Shown: in pieces, positions 1 to 7,086 of the stretch
Position numbering within the stretch: position 1 is the first letter of the stretch
Layout: each line of letters opens with the position of its first letter
Origin: CALLVY01 sp937899855
Lineage (GTDB): Bacteria > Bacteroidota > Bacteroidia > Chitinophagales > Saprospiraceae
Direction of reading: 5' to 3'
Length of the DNA: 20,092 nt
Assembly: GCA_039820405.1 (NCBI GenBank)
Contig: JBCBQC010000109.1
Span: 1-20,092 of the forward strand
Program-made: the position numbers and the translations under genes
Notes under the pieces: model-generated
The model's input: only the letters and a program-made list of their open reading frames with translations
What the model was told of the DNA's origin: nothing
The model's database searches: none

Positions 1-70
1 TTAAGGAATACGTTTTAGTGGAACAAAATAGATACGTAGTTGATATTCACTACAAAAACGTATTCCTTAA
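1..70. repeat. Imperfect inverted repeat (hairpin) at the 3' end of the Uma2 gene
   Basis: Positions 1-16 are the exact reverse complement of 55-70. The arms extend to 1-20 and 48-70 with a 3-base insertion (tgt on the minus strand) in the right arm. The remaining loop is about 27 bases. The right arm lies in the Uma2 coding sequence at the KEYV codons. The left arm is the end of the window, so it is not clear whether this is a genomic palindrome or an assembly edge. Confidence 0.85.
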
Positions 71-473
71 AGCTTTTCAATTGTCGATAAAGGTGAAATT
101 TATCGCCTCTGTCATATTCAGCTGTAGATTTAGATAGAACTTCTACTATCAATATTGGATTAGTGACAGAATTAATTTCATTTTTGGACGTCTCTAACTC
201 TCCACAAATTACCATTGAATCTGGATAAACATAACTATTCGTCTTATCTATATTCACTTTAATTTCACTGGTAAAGGGTTTACAGTTAGATTTCTTATTC
301 TTTAATCCACTTCGTAATTCTCCAAATATATTTCCACATAGCATTCCATGATTTATTGTACCTCCAGCTAATGCATAAATTTTACCATCATGATATTCAT
401 ATTTGACATCTGATTCTTGTTCTTGACTTATATACTCCTCTACTGTTAATTTCGGTAATTTATGAGCCTTCAT
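15..473 (-). pseudogene. Uma2-family (DUF820) nuclease-like protein, C-terminus disrupted
   Basis: The 152-residue product has the N-terminal pattern of Uma2 proteins: TVEEY, then YEYHDGKIYALAGGTINH, then YPDSMV (D85), then ILIVEVLSKST (E111) and YDRGDKFHLYR (K125). These fit the PD-(D/E)XK nuclease-like core of the family, whose biological role is mostly unknown. Family members usually run to about 185-200 residues and continue after 'EYVLV'. Here the frame changes to EYVFVVNINYVSILFH and stops, so roughly 35-45 residues are missing. The break coincides with the inverted repeat at 1-70. Read on the + strand, that interval encodes the expected KEYVLVEQNRYVV. The gene is AT-rich, unlike everything to its right, which suggests acquisition. 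It could be a real disrupted gene, an invertible end, or a contig-edge fold-back artefact. The family call is firm; the broken status is an inference. Confidence 0.75.
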
Positions 474-829
474 CTACTAATTTTTCAATAAGATACTTAT
501 TATTAAAGAGAATAACAAACCTTCCACCCTCCCACCGTATCATATTGACTTTCAACACTTTACAAGCTAAAAACTCAAACTAATATTCTCCAAATTTAAC
601 TGATTAAGGTTTACCGCTACTCCATATATAATTTCAATAAATATTTTACTCTATCTATTCTAAAATTTGATTTGATTGACTCTTCAACGTAAAAAGGTAA
701 ACACCTAATTAAATTGTTTTTCATTTACACCTTGATGACACCCAACTCAAAAATATCCTTTACCAGCGTGAATCTCCTTCGTCGATTTACTGGCGTGAAT
801 CTCCTTCGTCGATTTGGACCGGCGGGGGA
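474..829. other. AT-rich intergenic region without a gene
   Basis: About 350 bases lie between the start of the Uma2 gene and the end of the WG-repeat gene. Six-frame reading gives nothing that looks like a protein. Two perfect minus-strand TAnnTTTG matches occur (591-598 and 748-755), but neither has a TTTG 19-21 bases upstream. In such AT-rich DNA they may be chance. The right end holds the 23-bp direct repeat at 766-815. No convincing terminator was seen for the WG-repeat gene. Confidence 0.6.
766..815. repeat. Two direct copies of a 23-bp sequence, period 27
   Basis: Copies lie at 766-788 and 793-815 and are identical (each begins gcgtgaatctcc and ends gtcgattt), separated by 4 bases. 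On the minus strand they begin about 15 bases past the stop codon of the WG-repeat gene and each contains AAGGAG. I found no further copy in the window. They sit where AT-rich sequence gives way to GC-rich sequence. Confidence 0.85.
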
Positions 830-3800
830 TCATTTGCGCAGCTCCCAAATCCAGCGACCCTCCGCGTCGAAGTAGCCCAGCCGGTCGCCCTTCTCCACTC
901 GGAAGAGGCCCGAGCCGGCGTAGGAGATGTACTCGTAATTGGGTTCGATCAAAATCTTGCCCGTCAAATCCGACAAACCACTCACCCGCGTGATCCGCAC
1001 CTTGGCAAAACCATCGCGGAACTCGTCGATCCGATCGTATTTGGGACGTATCAATGGCAAGCCCTTCTGGTTGATGATGCCCCATTTGCCCTCCGACTGC
1101 ACCACCGCGATGCCGTGTTGGAATTCCCCGGCGCGTTCGAAGTAGCCCTCGTAGAGCTGCGCCTCGTCGGTGATGTAATAAAAGCGGTACTTCTCGTCGC
1201 GGACCAAGCCCCGCCCCTCGCTAAAGCCGTAGAGTCGGTTGATGCTGGGTTCGAGAATTTGATTGCCCACGGAGTCGATCAGTCCGCCCTGCCGGTAGCC
1301 ACGGTACACCACGGCCTTGCCATCTTCAAAATCCAGACAACGGGAATACTGCAACTCGATCACTTCCTCCCCCGCTTTGTTGATGTAGCCACAGAGCCCT
1401 TCGCGTTGGACCATGGCTTTGCCCTCCACAAAATCGCCCACCTTGGAGTAGAGGTTGTCGATCACCAAATAGCCCCGGGTATCGATAAAGCCATATTTGT
1501 CTTTGTACTTGACGGCCGCCAAACCCTCAAAGAAAGGCCGAATCTGGCGAAAGGAACGGGTGGTGACCAATTTGCCACTGCGATCGATCAAACCGTAGCG
1601 GATGTTGTTCCGACCGTACTGTACGGTAGCCAGGCCGTACTCGTTGTAAGCCTCGATTTTGGAATAGTGCGGCCGCAGTACAAAACGCCCCTGCCGATTG
1701 ATTAGGCCGTATTTGCCGTTTTCCACGACCCGCGCTACGCCCCCCTCAAAGGTCAGGGCCTTGTCGAAACGGGGCTCGATGACGTAGGCCCCCCGGGGGT
1801 TGATGTAGCCCGTCCGAAACTTTTCCCGTGCAAAAGCCAGCCCATCGCTAAACATTCCCAGGGCCTTGAAGCGAAACTCCACCACCACCTTGCCCTCCCG
1901 GTCGATGACGCCCCACTGGCGTTTGTGCTGTACCGTGGCGTAGCCCTCGCTAAAGGGGTTGACCCGCCGAAAGCGGCAGGGAATAACCTCTACCCCATCC
2001 TGATCCACAAAGCCCCACAAACCATTGCGCTTTACTGCCAAACGACCATCCTTAAAGGCCCCAATCTCATCGTAAGCCAGGTCGACCCGCACCCTACCCA
2101 GGGTATCGATCAAACCGTATTTCTTGCGATTGGAGTACACCTGAACGATTTGGTAGTTGGTATTTTCGAGGAATTGTAAGCCATCGTAACGGCAAGACAG
2201 CAATTGCTGATCCGTCCGATCGACCATCCCCCATTTGCCATCCTGCTTGACCAGCGCCACCCCATTGTGAAAGTCCTCACCAAATTCGTACTGGGGTTGC
2301 ACCAGGATTTGGGCGGCGGTGTCGATGTAGCCCCAGAGGCAGTCCTCGCAAGTAAGGGCCGCACCGGATTCAAACTCTTGGTCGTAAAGGGTGTAGTCGA
2401 TCATGTAATTGGGCGTCCAAAGCTCGTTGAGGTAAGTGCTGAGGGATTCCAATCCGTACTTTTTGCGTTTAAAACTTCCCGACAGCCGTCCCTTCATACT
2501 CATCCGCGCCATCCCATCCTGAAAGTCCCCGATGTAGGCAAAACCCTTGACCGGTATTCCACCCTTGCGATTGATCAGACCGTGCCTTCCACTATCGAAT
2601 ACGCAGCGGGCTACCTTACTGCCCGCATAAAAATCGGAGAGCCGAATGTCCCACAGCTCCATTTTGGTGACCAAGCGCCCCACCTCGTTGTTGACCAAGC
2701 CGTAGACCATCCCAAAGCGGAACTTGGTCCACTCGAAGTCGTAATAGTTGATTTTCTCGATACCGACGATGGTAAAACCCAATTCCCGCTCAATGCGAAT
2801 CCAATCAAAAACGGGCTTGATCTGGATGCTGCCATCATCACGGCGACGCAGGCCCCAGCGGTCCTCAGCGGAAGAGTAGTACCATTCGAAATCTTCCAGG
2901 AGGTAGTCGTTGTCGTCAAACTGGGCGTCGATGGGTGGGGGGCGATTGCTGCGCCCGCCGATGGTAATGGTAAAATGTTTGCGAAAGCTATTTTCTTCGG
3001 TCAGTTTGCCAGCTTCGTCGAAGTGAAATAGGCTCAGGGCCTCTCCCAGGTGGGCTTTGGCTTGGCGGGCTTCCAGTTCGATGGCATCGTAGTCGAAAGG
3101 GACGAGCAATTCGCCATCGGTGTGGAGCACGCCAAAGTGGGGTCCCTGACGCGCCAGACAAACCCGACCAACGGGGGGAGCAATGTAGTGGTATTCCAGG
3201 GGGATGACGATCCCATTTTGCCGGTTGACAACCCCCCATTTCATCCGATAGTTGACGCGGAATTGGTCTTCGCCAAAGGACTGAATTTCGTTGTAGCGGG
3301 GCGGGAGGACAAGTCGCCCCTCCGCATCGATCAAACCCAGCAGGCGTTCCTTTTTGCAGAGGACGTAAGCGGGGTTGAAGGAGTAGAAATCGTCGTAGGC
3401 CCGATCGTTGATGATCCGGCCGGCGGAAAGAGAGAAAAGCGATACCCGGCTCTTGTCGTAAAGCTTGATAAAATTTTGACCGAGCGCCTGGAGGTTTTGG
3501 TAGAGGGGTTCGAGCAACAATGCTCCGGCTCGGTTGCGAGCTCCCCAGCGTTGGTTTTGCTGAAAAAGGAAAAAATCATCGCGGTACACCTTGATGGCAT
3601 CCGCCTCGATGGGTACGATGAGTTGACCCCCCAGATCGAGGAGCCCCTGACGTTCGTCCTGCTCCACCAAGAAATAACCCCCTTCGAGGTAGGTTACGGA
3701 CTCGTATACCGCCGGGCCAAGTATTTTCCCTCCCTCAATCTCGACGATCCCCCAACGACGCTGGTCCTGAAAACCCAGGTGGCCTTCCCCGAGCAATTTG

Positions 3801-4153
3801 ACCCGATCGTAGGGCCGCCGGAGCAGGTATTCCCCATCCAGGTCGATCACGGTCCAACCTTCCTCCACCCGAACCGCAAAACGCAGGGAATCCAGCAGCC
3901 GCAAATCATCGTACTGAGGGGCGACCACCTCTCGTCCTTCGCGGTCAATCATGCCGACCCGTCCGTCGCGCTGCATCACCGCGTAGCCGTAGGACTTAAA
4001 CTCGCCGATGGCATCGTAGCGGGGCTCCACCACCACCTGACCACTGGCGTCCATCAGCCCCCACTGCTTGTCCAGCTTGATGGGGAAGGTCGCCTCTTGG
4101 GCCAGTGCCAGCCAGGGAATTCCCCAAAGAAGTAAGAGTAATGCCCGGTGCAT
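830..4153 (-). CDS. Exported WG-repeat protein with about 28 repeats
   Basis: This is a 1107-residue protein made almost entirely of WG (KWG) repeats. Each unit is about 35-45 residues of the form 'WGliD.dGk.vi.P.YD.i..F..G.a.V...gk'. I count roughly 28 recognisable units, many degenerate (YG, FG, CG or HG in place of WG). A non-repeat insert follows about ten units, around residues 345-410, and is acidic/aromatic with a PPPIDAQFDDNDY stretch. The start at 4153 is chosen because MHRALLLLLWGIPWLALAQ is a clean signal peptide; the upstream in-frame codon at 4219 would bury it. WG repeats are thought to form beta-rich solenoid-like or propeller-like ligand-binding surfaces, but no enzymatic role is established. 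Export to the periplasm or surface is inferred. It is transcribed alone, divergent from the T9SS cargo gene. Confidence 0.9.
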   Translation of the reverse strand: MHRALLLLLWGIPWLALAQEATFPIKLDKQWGLMDASGQVVVEPRYDAIGEFKSYGYAVMQRDGRVGMIDREGREVVAPQYDDLRLLDSLRFAVRVEEGWTVIDLDGEYLLRRPYDRVKLLGEGHLGFQDQRRWGIVEIEGGKILGPAVYESVTYLEGGYFLVEQDERQGLLDLGGQLIVPIEADAIKVYRDDFFLFQQNQRWGARNRAGALLLEPLYQNLQALGQNFIKLYDKSRVSLFSLSAGRIINDRAYDDFYSFNPAYVLCKKERLLGLIDAEGRLVLPPRYNEIQSFGEDQFRVNYRMKWGVVNRQNGIVIPLEYHYIAPPVGRVCLARQGPHFGVLHTDGELLVPFDYDAIELEARQAKAHLGEALSLFHFDEAGKLTEENSFRKHFTITIGGRSNRPPPIDAQFDDNDYLLEDFEWYYSSAEDRWGLRRRDDGSIQIKPVFDWIRIERELGFTIVGIEKINYYDFEWTKFRFGMVYGLVNNEVGRLVTKMELWDIRLSDFYAGSKVARCVFDSGRHGLINRKGGIPVKGFAYIGDFQDGMARMSMKGRLSGSFKRKKYGLESLSTYLNELWTPNYMIDYTLYDQEFESGAALTCEDCLWGYIDTAAQILVQPQYEFGEDFHNGVALVKQDGKWGMVDRTDQQLLSCRYDGLQFLENTNYQIVQVYSNRKKYGLIDTLGRVRVDLAYDEIGAFKDGRLAVKRNGLWGFVDQDGVEVIPCRFRRVNPFSEGYATVQHKRQWGVIDREGKVVVEFRFKALGMFSDGLAFAREKFRTGYINPRGAYVIEPRFDKALTFEGGVARVVENGKYGLINRQGRFVLRPHYSKIEAYNEYGLATVQYGRNNIRYGLIDRSGKLVTTRSFRQIRPFFEGLAAVKYKDKYGFIDTRGYLVIDNLYSKVGDFVEGKAMVQREGLCGYINKAGEEVIELQYSRCLDFEDGKAVVYRGYRQGGLIDSVGNQILEPSINRLYGFSEGRGLVRDEKYRFYYITDEAQLYEGYFERAGEFQHGIAVVQSEGKWGIINQKGLPLIRPKYDRIDEFRDGFAKVRITRVSGLSDLTGKILIEPNYEYISYAGSGLFRVEKGDRLGYFDAEGRWIWELRK

Positions 4154-4238
4154 AAATCCTGGAGTTATTTTGTAAATGATTGGTAACGATGGTGATAATA
4201 ACAGCAAGCCGTGGGTCAAGAAATCAAACGCAATGGAT

Positions 4239-4271
4239 CAAAAATAAGTATTTCTGGGCAGAGTTTTCAAA
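4239..4271 (-). promoter_or_regulatory. Bacteroidota-type promoter for the WG-repeat gene
   Basis: On the minus strand TTTG (4268-4271) is followed after 21 bases by TATTTTTG (4239-4246), matching the -33/-7 consensus TTTG-N19-21-TAnnTTTG. Transcription would start near 4232. That gives a leader of about 80 bases before the ATG at 4153. Confidence 0.5.
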
Positions 4272-4437
4272 ACATCTATCTTTATCATATATACTTTACC
4301 ACAAAGCGGGTATTGAGCCGCACGCCAAGTCGTCCTAAATTGCGTACAAGTCCGCTCCCCCATTTCCCCTCCAACGCACGGGCATCTACCAATCGTCCCC
4401 GGATTAGAACTTACAATTACCTAAACCTACACCTGAA

Positions 4438-5529
4438 ATGATATCCTGTCCCAAAATTATCCGGCGGCCCCGGTACCGCCACTGGCTGCTCCTTTTACTC
4501 CTCTTCACGACCCAGCAGTTTTTGAGCGCTCAGTGTACCCCACTTGGCCCCCCCATCGTCTCCAGCGCTCCCTTTTGGAACAACTTCGATATTGACGGCA
4601 ACCCCGCTTCCAACGAGTTTGCCATTTTGCACTATTACACGGGCTCCAAGATCATTGCCTACCCCTCTTTGATCCGACTGTACGTCGTGGAAGGCAACCT
4701 GGTCAACGTAGCGGATGGGGTCACTTTTGATGGTACGGAAAATTTTAGCGGCACCGGCGAATACGCCGACCTGGCCGCGGGCGATTGGCAGATCGTCTTT
4801 CAATACGTCCCCGATGGGCGACTGGGTTTTCTCCAATTTACCGTCACCGACGATGGCAATCCCGCCAGCCCGGACAGCATCAGCGTGACCGCCTACGCCC
4901 TGCAGGATCCGGCCGATTCGGACGGCATCGTCGCTGGGGATTGTAGCTCCCTGGCCAATACCGTGCTGCCCATCGAGCTGGCGAGCTTTGAGGTGCAAAA
5001 CCAAGCGGAGCGGGTCCTACTGGAGTGGACGACGGCCAGCGAGATCGACAACCTGGGATTTGAGGTACAACGCAGCCTGGACGCCGTGCACTTTGAAAGC
5101 TTGGCCTGGGTGGAAGGGCAGGGAGATAGCCGGTGGGATACGCACTACCAGTATGTGGATAAGACGGTGCTTGGGGGGATGACCTATTACTACCGCTTGG
5201 TGAGTTACGATCGGGACGGTGGTGGCGATCATTCGCCCCTACGGGTGGCCCGTACGAAGGCCCCTGGCGAGCTAGAGCTCAGTGAGGTATTTCCCAATCC
5301 AGTATTTGAAACGCGGGCGAAGCTACAGTTGGTCAGCGAACGCGCGACCGAATTGCACTGGGCCCTATACGATGGCCGGGGGCAATTGATGAAGCGGGCC
5401 GTACTGGCCGTGGAGCGGGGAGTACAGCTACTCGATTTGGAATTGGCGGGGCTGCCGTCTGGTCACTACTACCTCCTGGCGCAGTCGGGTGGGGAGCAGT
5501 GGAAAAAAAGCGTCATTATCAGTCATTAA
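4438..5529 (+). CDS. Secreted protein with T9SS type A C-terminal sorting domain
   Basis: The protein has 363 residues. A signal peptide ends near SAQ (residues 30-32) after a run of leucines. Residues ~35-175 form an unrecognised domain, probably beta-rich. It is followed by a stretch common before sorting domains in Bacteroidota: VLPIELASFEV, LLEWTTASEIDNLGFEVQRS and YYYRLVSYDRDG, a fibronectin-III-like fold. The last ~85 residues carry the type IX sorting pattern, with SEVFPNPV, a YDGRGQLM strand, LPSGHYYL and a basic WKKSVIISH end. Such proteins cross the outer membrane through the Por/T9SS machinery and are released or anchored to surface lipopolysaccharide. The cargo function is not known from sequence. 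Its neighbours are transcribed the other way, so it is a single-gene unit. Confidence 0.9.
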   Translation: MISCPKIIRRPRYRHWLLLLLLFTTQQFLSAQCTPLGPPIVSSAPFWNNFDIDGNPASNEFAILHYYTGSKIIAYPSLIRLYVVEGNLVNVADGVTFDGTENFSGTGEYADLAAGDWQIVFQYVPDGRLGFLQFTVTDDGNPASPDSISVTAYALQDPADSDGIVAGDCSSLANTVLPIELASFEVQNQAERVLLEWTTASEIDNLGFEVQRSLDAVHFESLAWVEGQGDSRWDTHYQYVDKTVLGGMTYYYRLVSYDRDGGGDHSPLRVARTKAPGELELSEVFPNPVFETRAKLQLVSERATELHWALYDGRGQLMKRAVLAVERGVQLLDLELAGLPSGHYYLLAQSGGEQWKKSVIISH

Positions 5530-5554
5530 ACAACTATATTTCCTGAACATGTCG

Positions 5555-5590
5555 AGGCCCACTCTTTCGCAAGAAGGAGGGGGTCTTTTA
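5555..5590. terminator. Possible terminator between convergent genes
   Basis: AGGCCC (5555-5560) can pair with GGGTCT (5581-5586, including a G-U pair). The right arm runs into TTTTA on the + strand. The loop is long (20 bases), so this is a weak candidate for ending the T9SS cargo transcript. Confidence 0.3.
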
Positions 5591-6133
5591 TTTGGCGTTG
5601 GGTTGGAAGATGAGGGCGCGGCGAATTTGCTTGCGGTGGCGGTTGAAGTGGGATTGAAAGAAACGCAGCATTTGGCCGAGGGTCAGCCGACCGACGAAGG
5701 GGTGTTTGTAAATTTCTTTGTGGGCGTAGTTGGTGGGCAGTTGGGCGAGGTAGGCGGCCAGTTCTTCGCGCTGGCCCTCCCAGGTCTTGGCCACTTCCCA
5801 GAAGGAGCTGATGGCGGGCAAGTGTTTGTCGCCAATGGCCTCGGGAGCCTTGTACTTGAGCGGTGAGCGCAGGTAGGTATCCAGCAGTAGAATGCGAAAG
5901 CGGCTGGCCAGGCTTTTGTTTTTTAGTTCGGGATCGAAGCTCAGTTTTTTGACGACGTACTGGTGGGAGCCCCGCTCGGCCAGCATGAGGTGGTGCATGA
6001 CCTGTAGGACCGTCCAAGCCCCGGGCTTGGGAACGCGGTTGAGGTCCGACTCCGGGTACTTCTTCAGCTCCTTGAGCAGATCTCTCAGATCAGCATTGAG
6101 CGCATCGAGTTGGCGGCGAAGTTGGGGGTTCAT
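5588..6133 (-). CDS. DinB-fold protein (DinB/YfiT-like, putative metal-dependent)
   Basis: The 181-residue protein has the four-helix DinB layout: an N-terminal helix (QLRRQLDALNADLRDLLKEL), then KPGAWTVLQVMHHLMLAE with the usual histidine at H48, and a C-terminal helix with FFQSHFNRHRKQIRR (H162, H166). The three histidines are the expected metal-ligand positions of the superfamily. Some members act as thiol-dependent transferases, but many have no assigned reaction, so none is claimed here. The protein has no signal peptide and is probably cytoplasmic. It converges with the T9SS cargo gene, and the unknown gene upstream on the same strand ends about 100 bases away. No close promoter match was seen. 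Confidence 0.85.
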   Translation of the reverse strand: MNPQLRRQLDALNADLRDLLKELKKYPESDLNRVPKPGAWTVLQVMHHLMLAERGSHQYVVKKLSFDPELKNKSLASRFRILLLDTYLRSPLKYKAPEAIGDKHLPAISSFWEVAKTWEGQREELAAYLAQLPTNYAHKEIYKHPFVGRLTLGQMLRFFQSHFNRHRKQIRRALIFQPNAK

Positions 6134-6235
6134 GTTTCGTTTTGCTTTGACCAGGCTTAAATTACGTAATTCAGCTTAAAATCAAAGGAAAAATTCGCAG
6201 TAGAAATCCCACGACCCACGGAATTGCCCTCCCCA

Positions 6236-6889
6236 TCAGCCATCAAAATTCTCGGGAGAGACTCGGTATTCCTCGGGAGCGTGTTGGTTTTGACGCCAGT
6301 AATTGTAATCGCGCAGCATACGGACGACATCCGCAAACTCGAATTGACGTTTGCCCAAACGCTGCACCAGCGCCGGATAGGCCCGCAACTCCTCCCCCAG
6401 TACTTCCCGGTAATCCGTCTCGGTCAGCTTGACCAAAGTATCATCGGCCCGGCGGAGCAGGTAGTAGTAGTGGTAAGGCCGTTCCACGTTGCCCCGCAGT
6501 TGGATGTAAAAGCAAAACAAATCGAGATCGCCAGCCACTTCTCGTTCGACGAAGACCCGGGTGGGGGCAAAGATCCGGGGGGGCTCCAGGGCCTCCATCC
6601 GCTCGTAGTGTACCCAGCGGCGGCGCTTTTTCCCCAGATCGTCCACCACGGTCTTTTCGTAGCCGTAAGCGCTGATTTCTTCGGGAGTGAAGGCTTTTTT
6701 CTTTCCCCGGTCAATAAATTTCACCTTGAGTTCGCTTTCGATGAAGGTACCCAAAACGACCAGTCCCTCCAGCCGCTGGCCCGATTCGAGCATCACGTAA
6801 CCCGGAAAAACATCGCCTTTACCGTCGGGAACAAGAAAGGAATAGATAGTGGGGAGAATCAATAGCAGAGCGATCCGCAATTGGCTCAT
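6236..6889 (-). CDS. Exported protein of unknown function
   Basis: I do not recognise a named family for this 217-residue protein. The N-terminus, MSQLRIALLLILPTIYSFLV, is hydrophobic and fits a signal peptide or anchor. The segment that follows, GYVMLESGQRLEGLVVLG, resembles the 'sequence-to-be-remodelled' opening seen in many exported Bacteroidota proteins of unknown function, with alternating beta-strand character. The middle is basic (GKKKAF, GKKRRRWVHYERME). The C-terminus has many aromatic and charged residues (YHYYYLLRRADD, RDYNYWRQNQH). It has its own promoter with a leader of about 33 bases, and is divergent from the amidohydrolase gene. That it is a real gene is well supported by the signal sequence and promoter; function is open. 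Confidence 0.75.
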   Translation of the reverse strand: MSQLRIALLLILPTIYSFLVPDGKGDVFPGYVMLESGQRLEGLVVLGTFIESELKVKFIDRGKKKAFTPEEISAYGYEKTVVDDLGKKRRRWVHYERMEALEPPRIFAPTRVFVEREVAGDLDLFCFYIQLRGNVERPYHYYYLLRRADDTLVKLTETDYREVLGEELRAYPALVQRLGKRQFEFADVVRMLRDYNYWRQNQHAPEEYRVSPENFDG

Positions 6890-6929
6890 AGTAAGTTTGG
6901 TTTGGTGTGTGGTAATTGTAGATTGTTTT

Positions 6930-6961
6930 CAAATATACGAAAATATAAATTTCGTTTCAAC
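6930..6961 (-). promoter_or_regulatory. Bacteroidota-type promoter for the unknown exported gene
   Basis: On the minus strand GTTG (6958-6961, one change from TTTG) is followed after 20 bases by a perfect TATATTTG (6930-6937). Transcription would start near 6922, about 33 bases before the ATG at 6889. The surrounding DNA is AT-rich. Confidence 0.6.
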
Positions 6962-7086
6962 GACCTTTCCAGCAATTGCATTTTTCGGAGGCCCCGCGGT
7001 GAGGTTTCCACAGTTTTCGCTAAATTTAAGCCCGGACCTGCCCACTATTTTGTGGCCCCGGTCCCACTCAACACAACCATTGATCC

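Noticed and set aside
1..829. Insertion sequence, toxin-antitoxin or defence system at the AT-rich end
   Set aside because: Only a partial Uma2-like gene is visible. No transposase, antitoxin partner or further defence gene is present in the window.
2204..4135. Plus-strand open frames (275 and 361 codons) opposite the WG-repeat gene
   Set aside because: They are antisense shadows with periodic motifs that simply reflect the WG repeats. No start context or family resemblance was seen.
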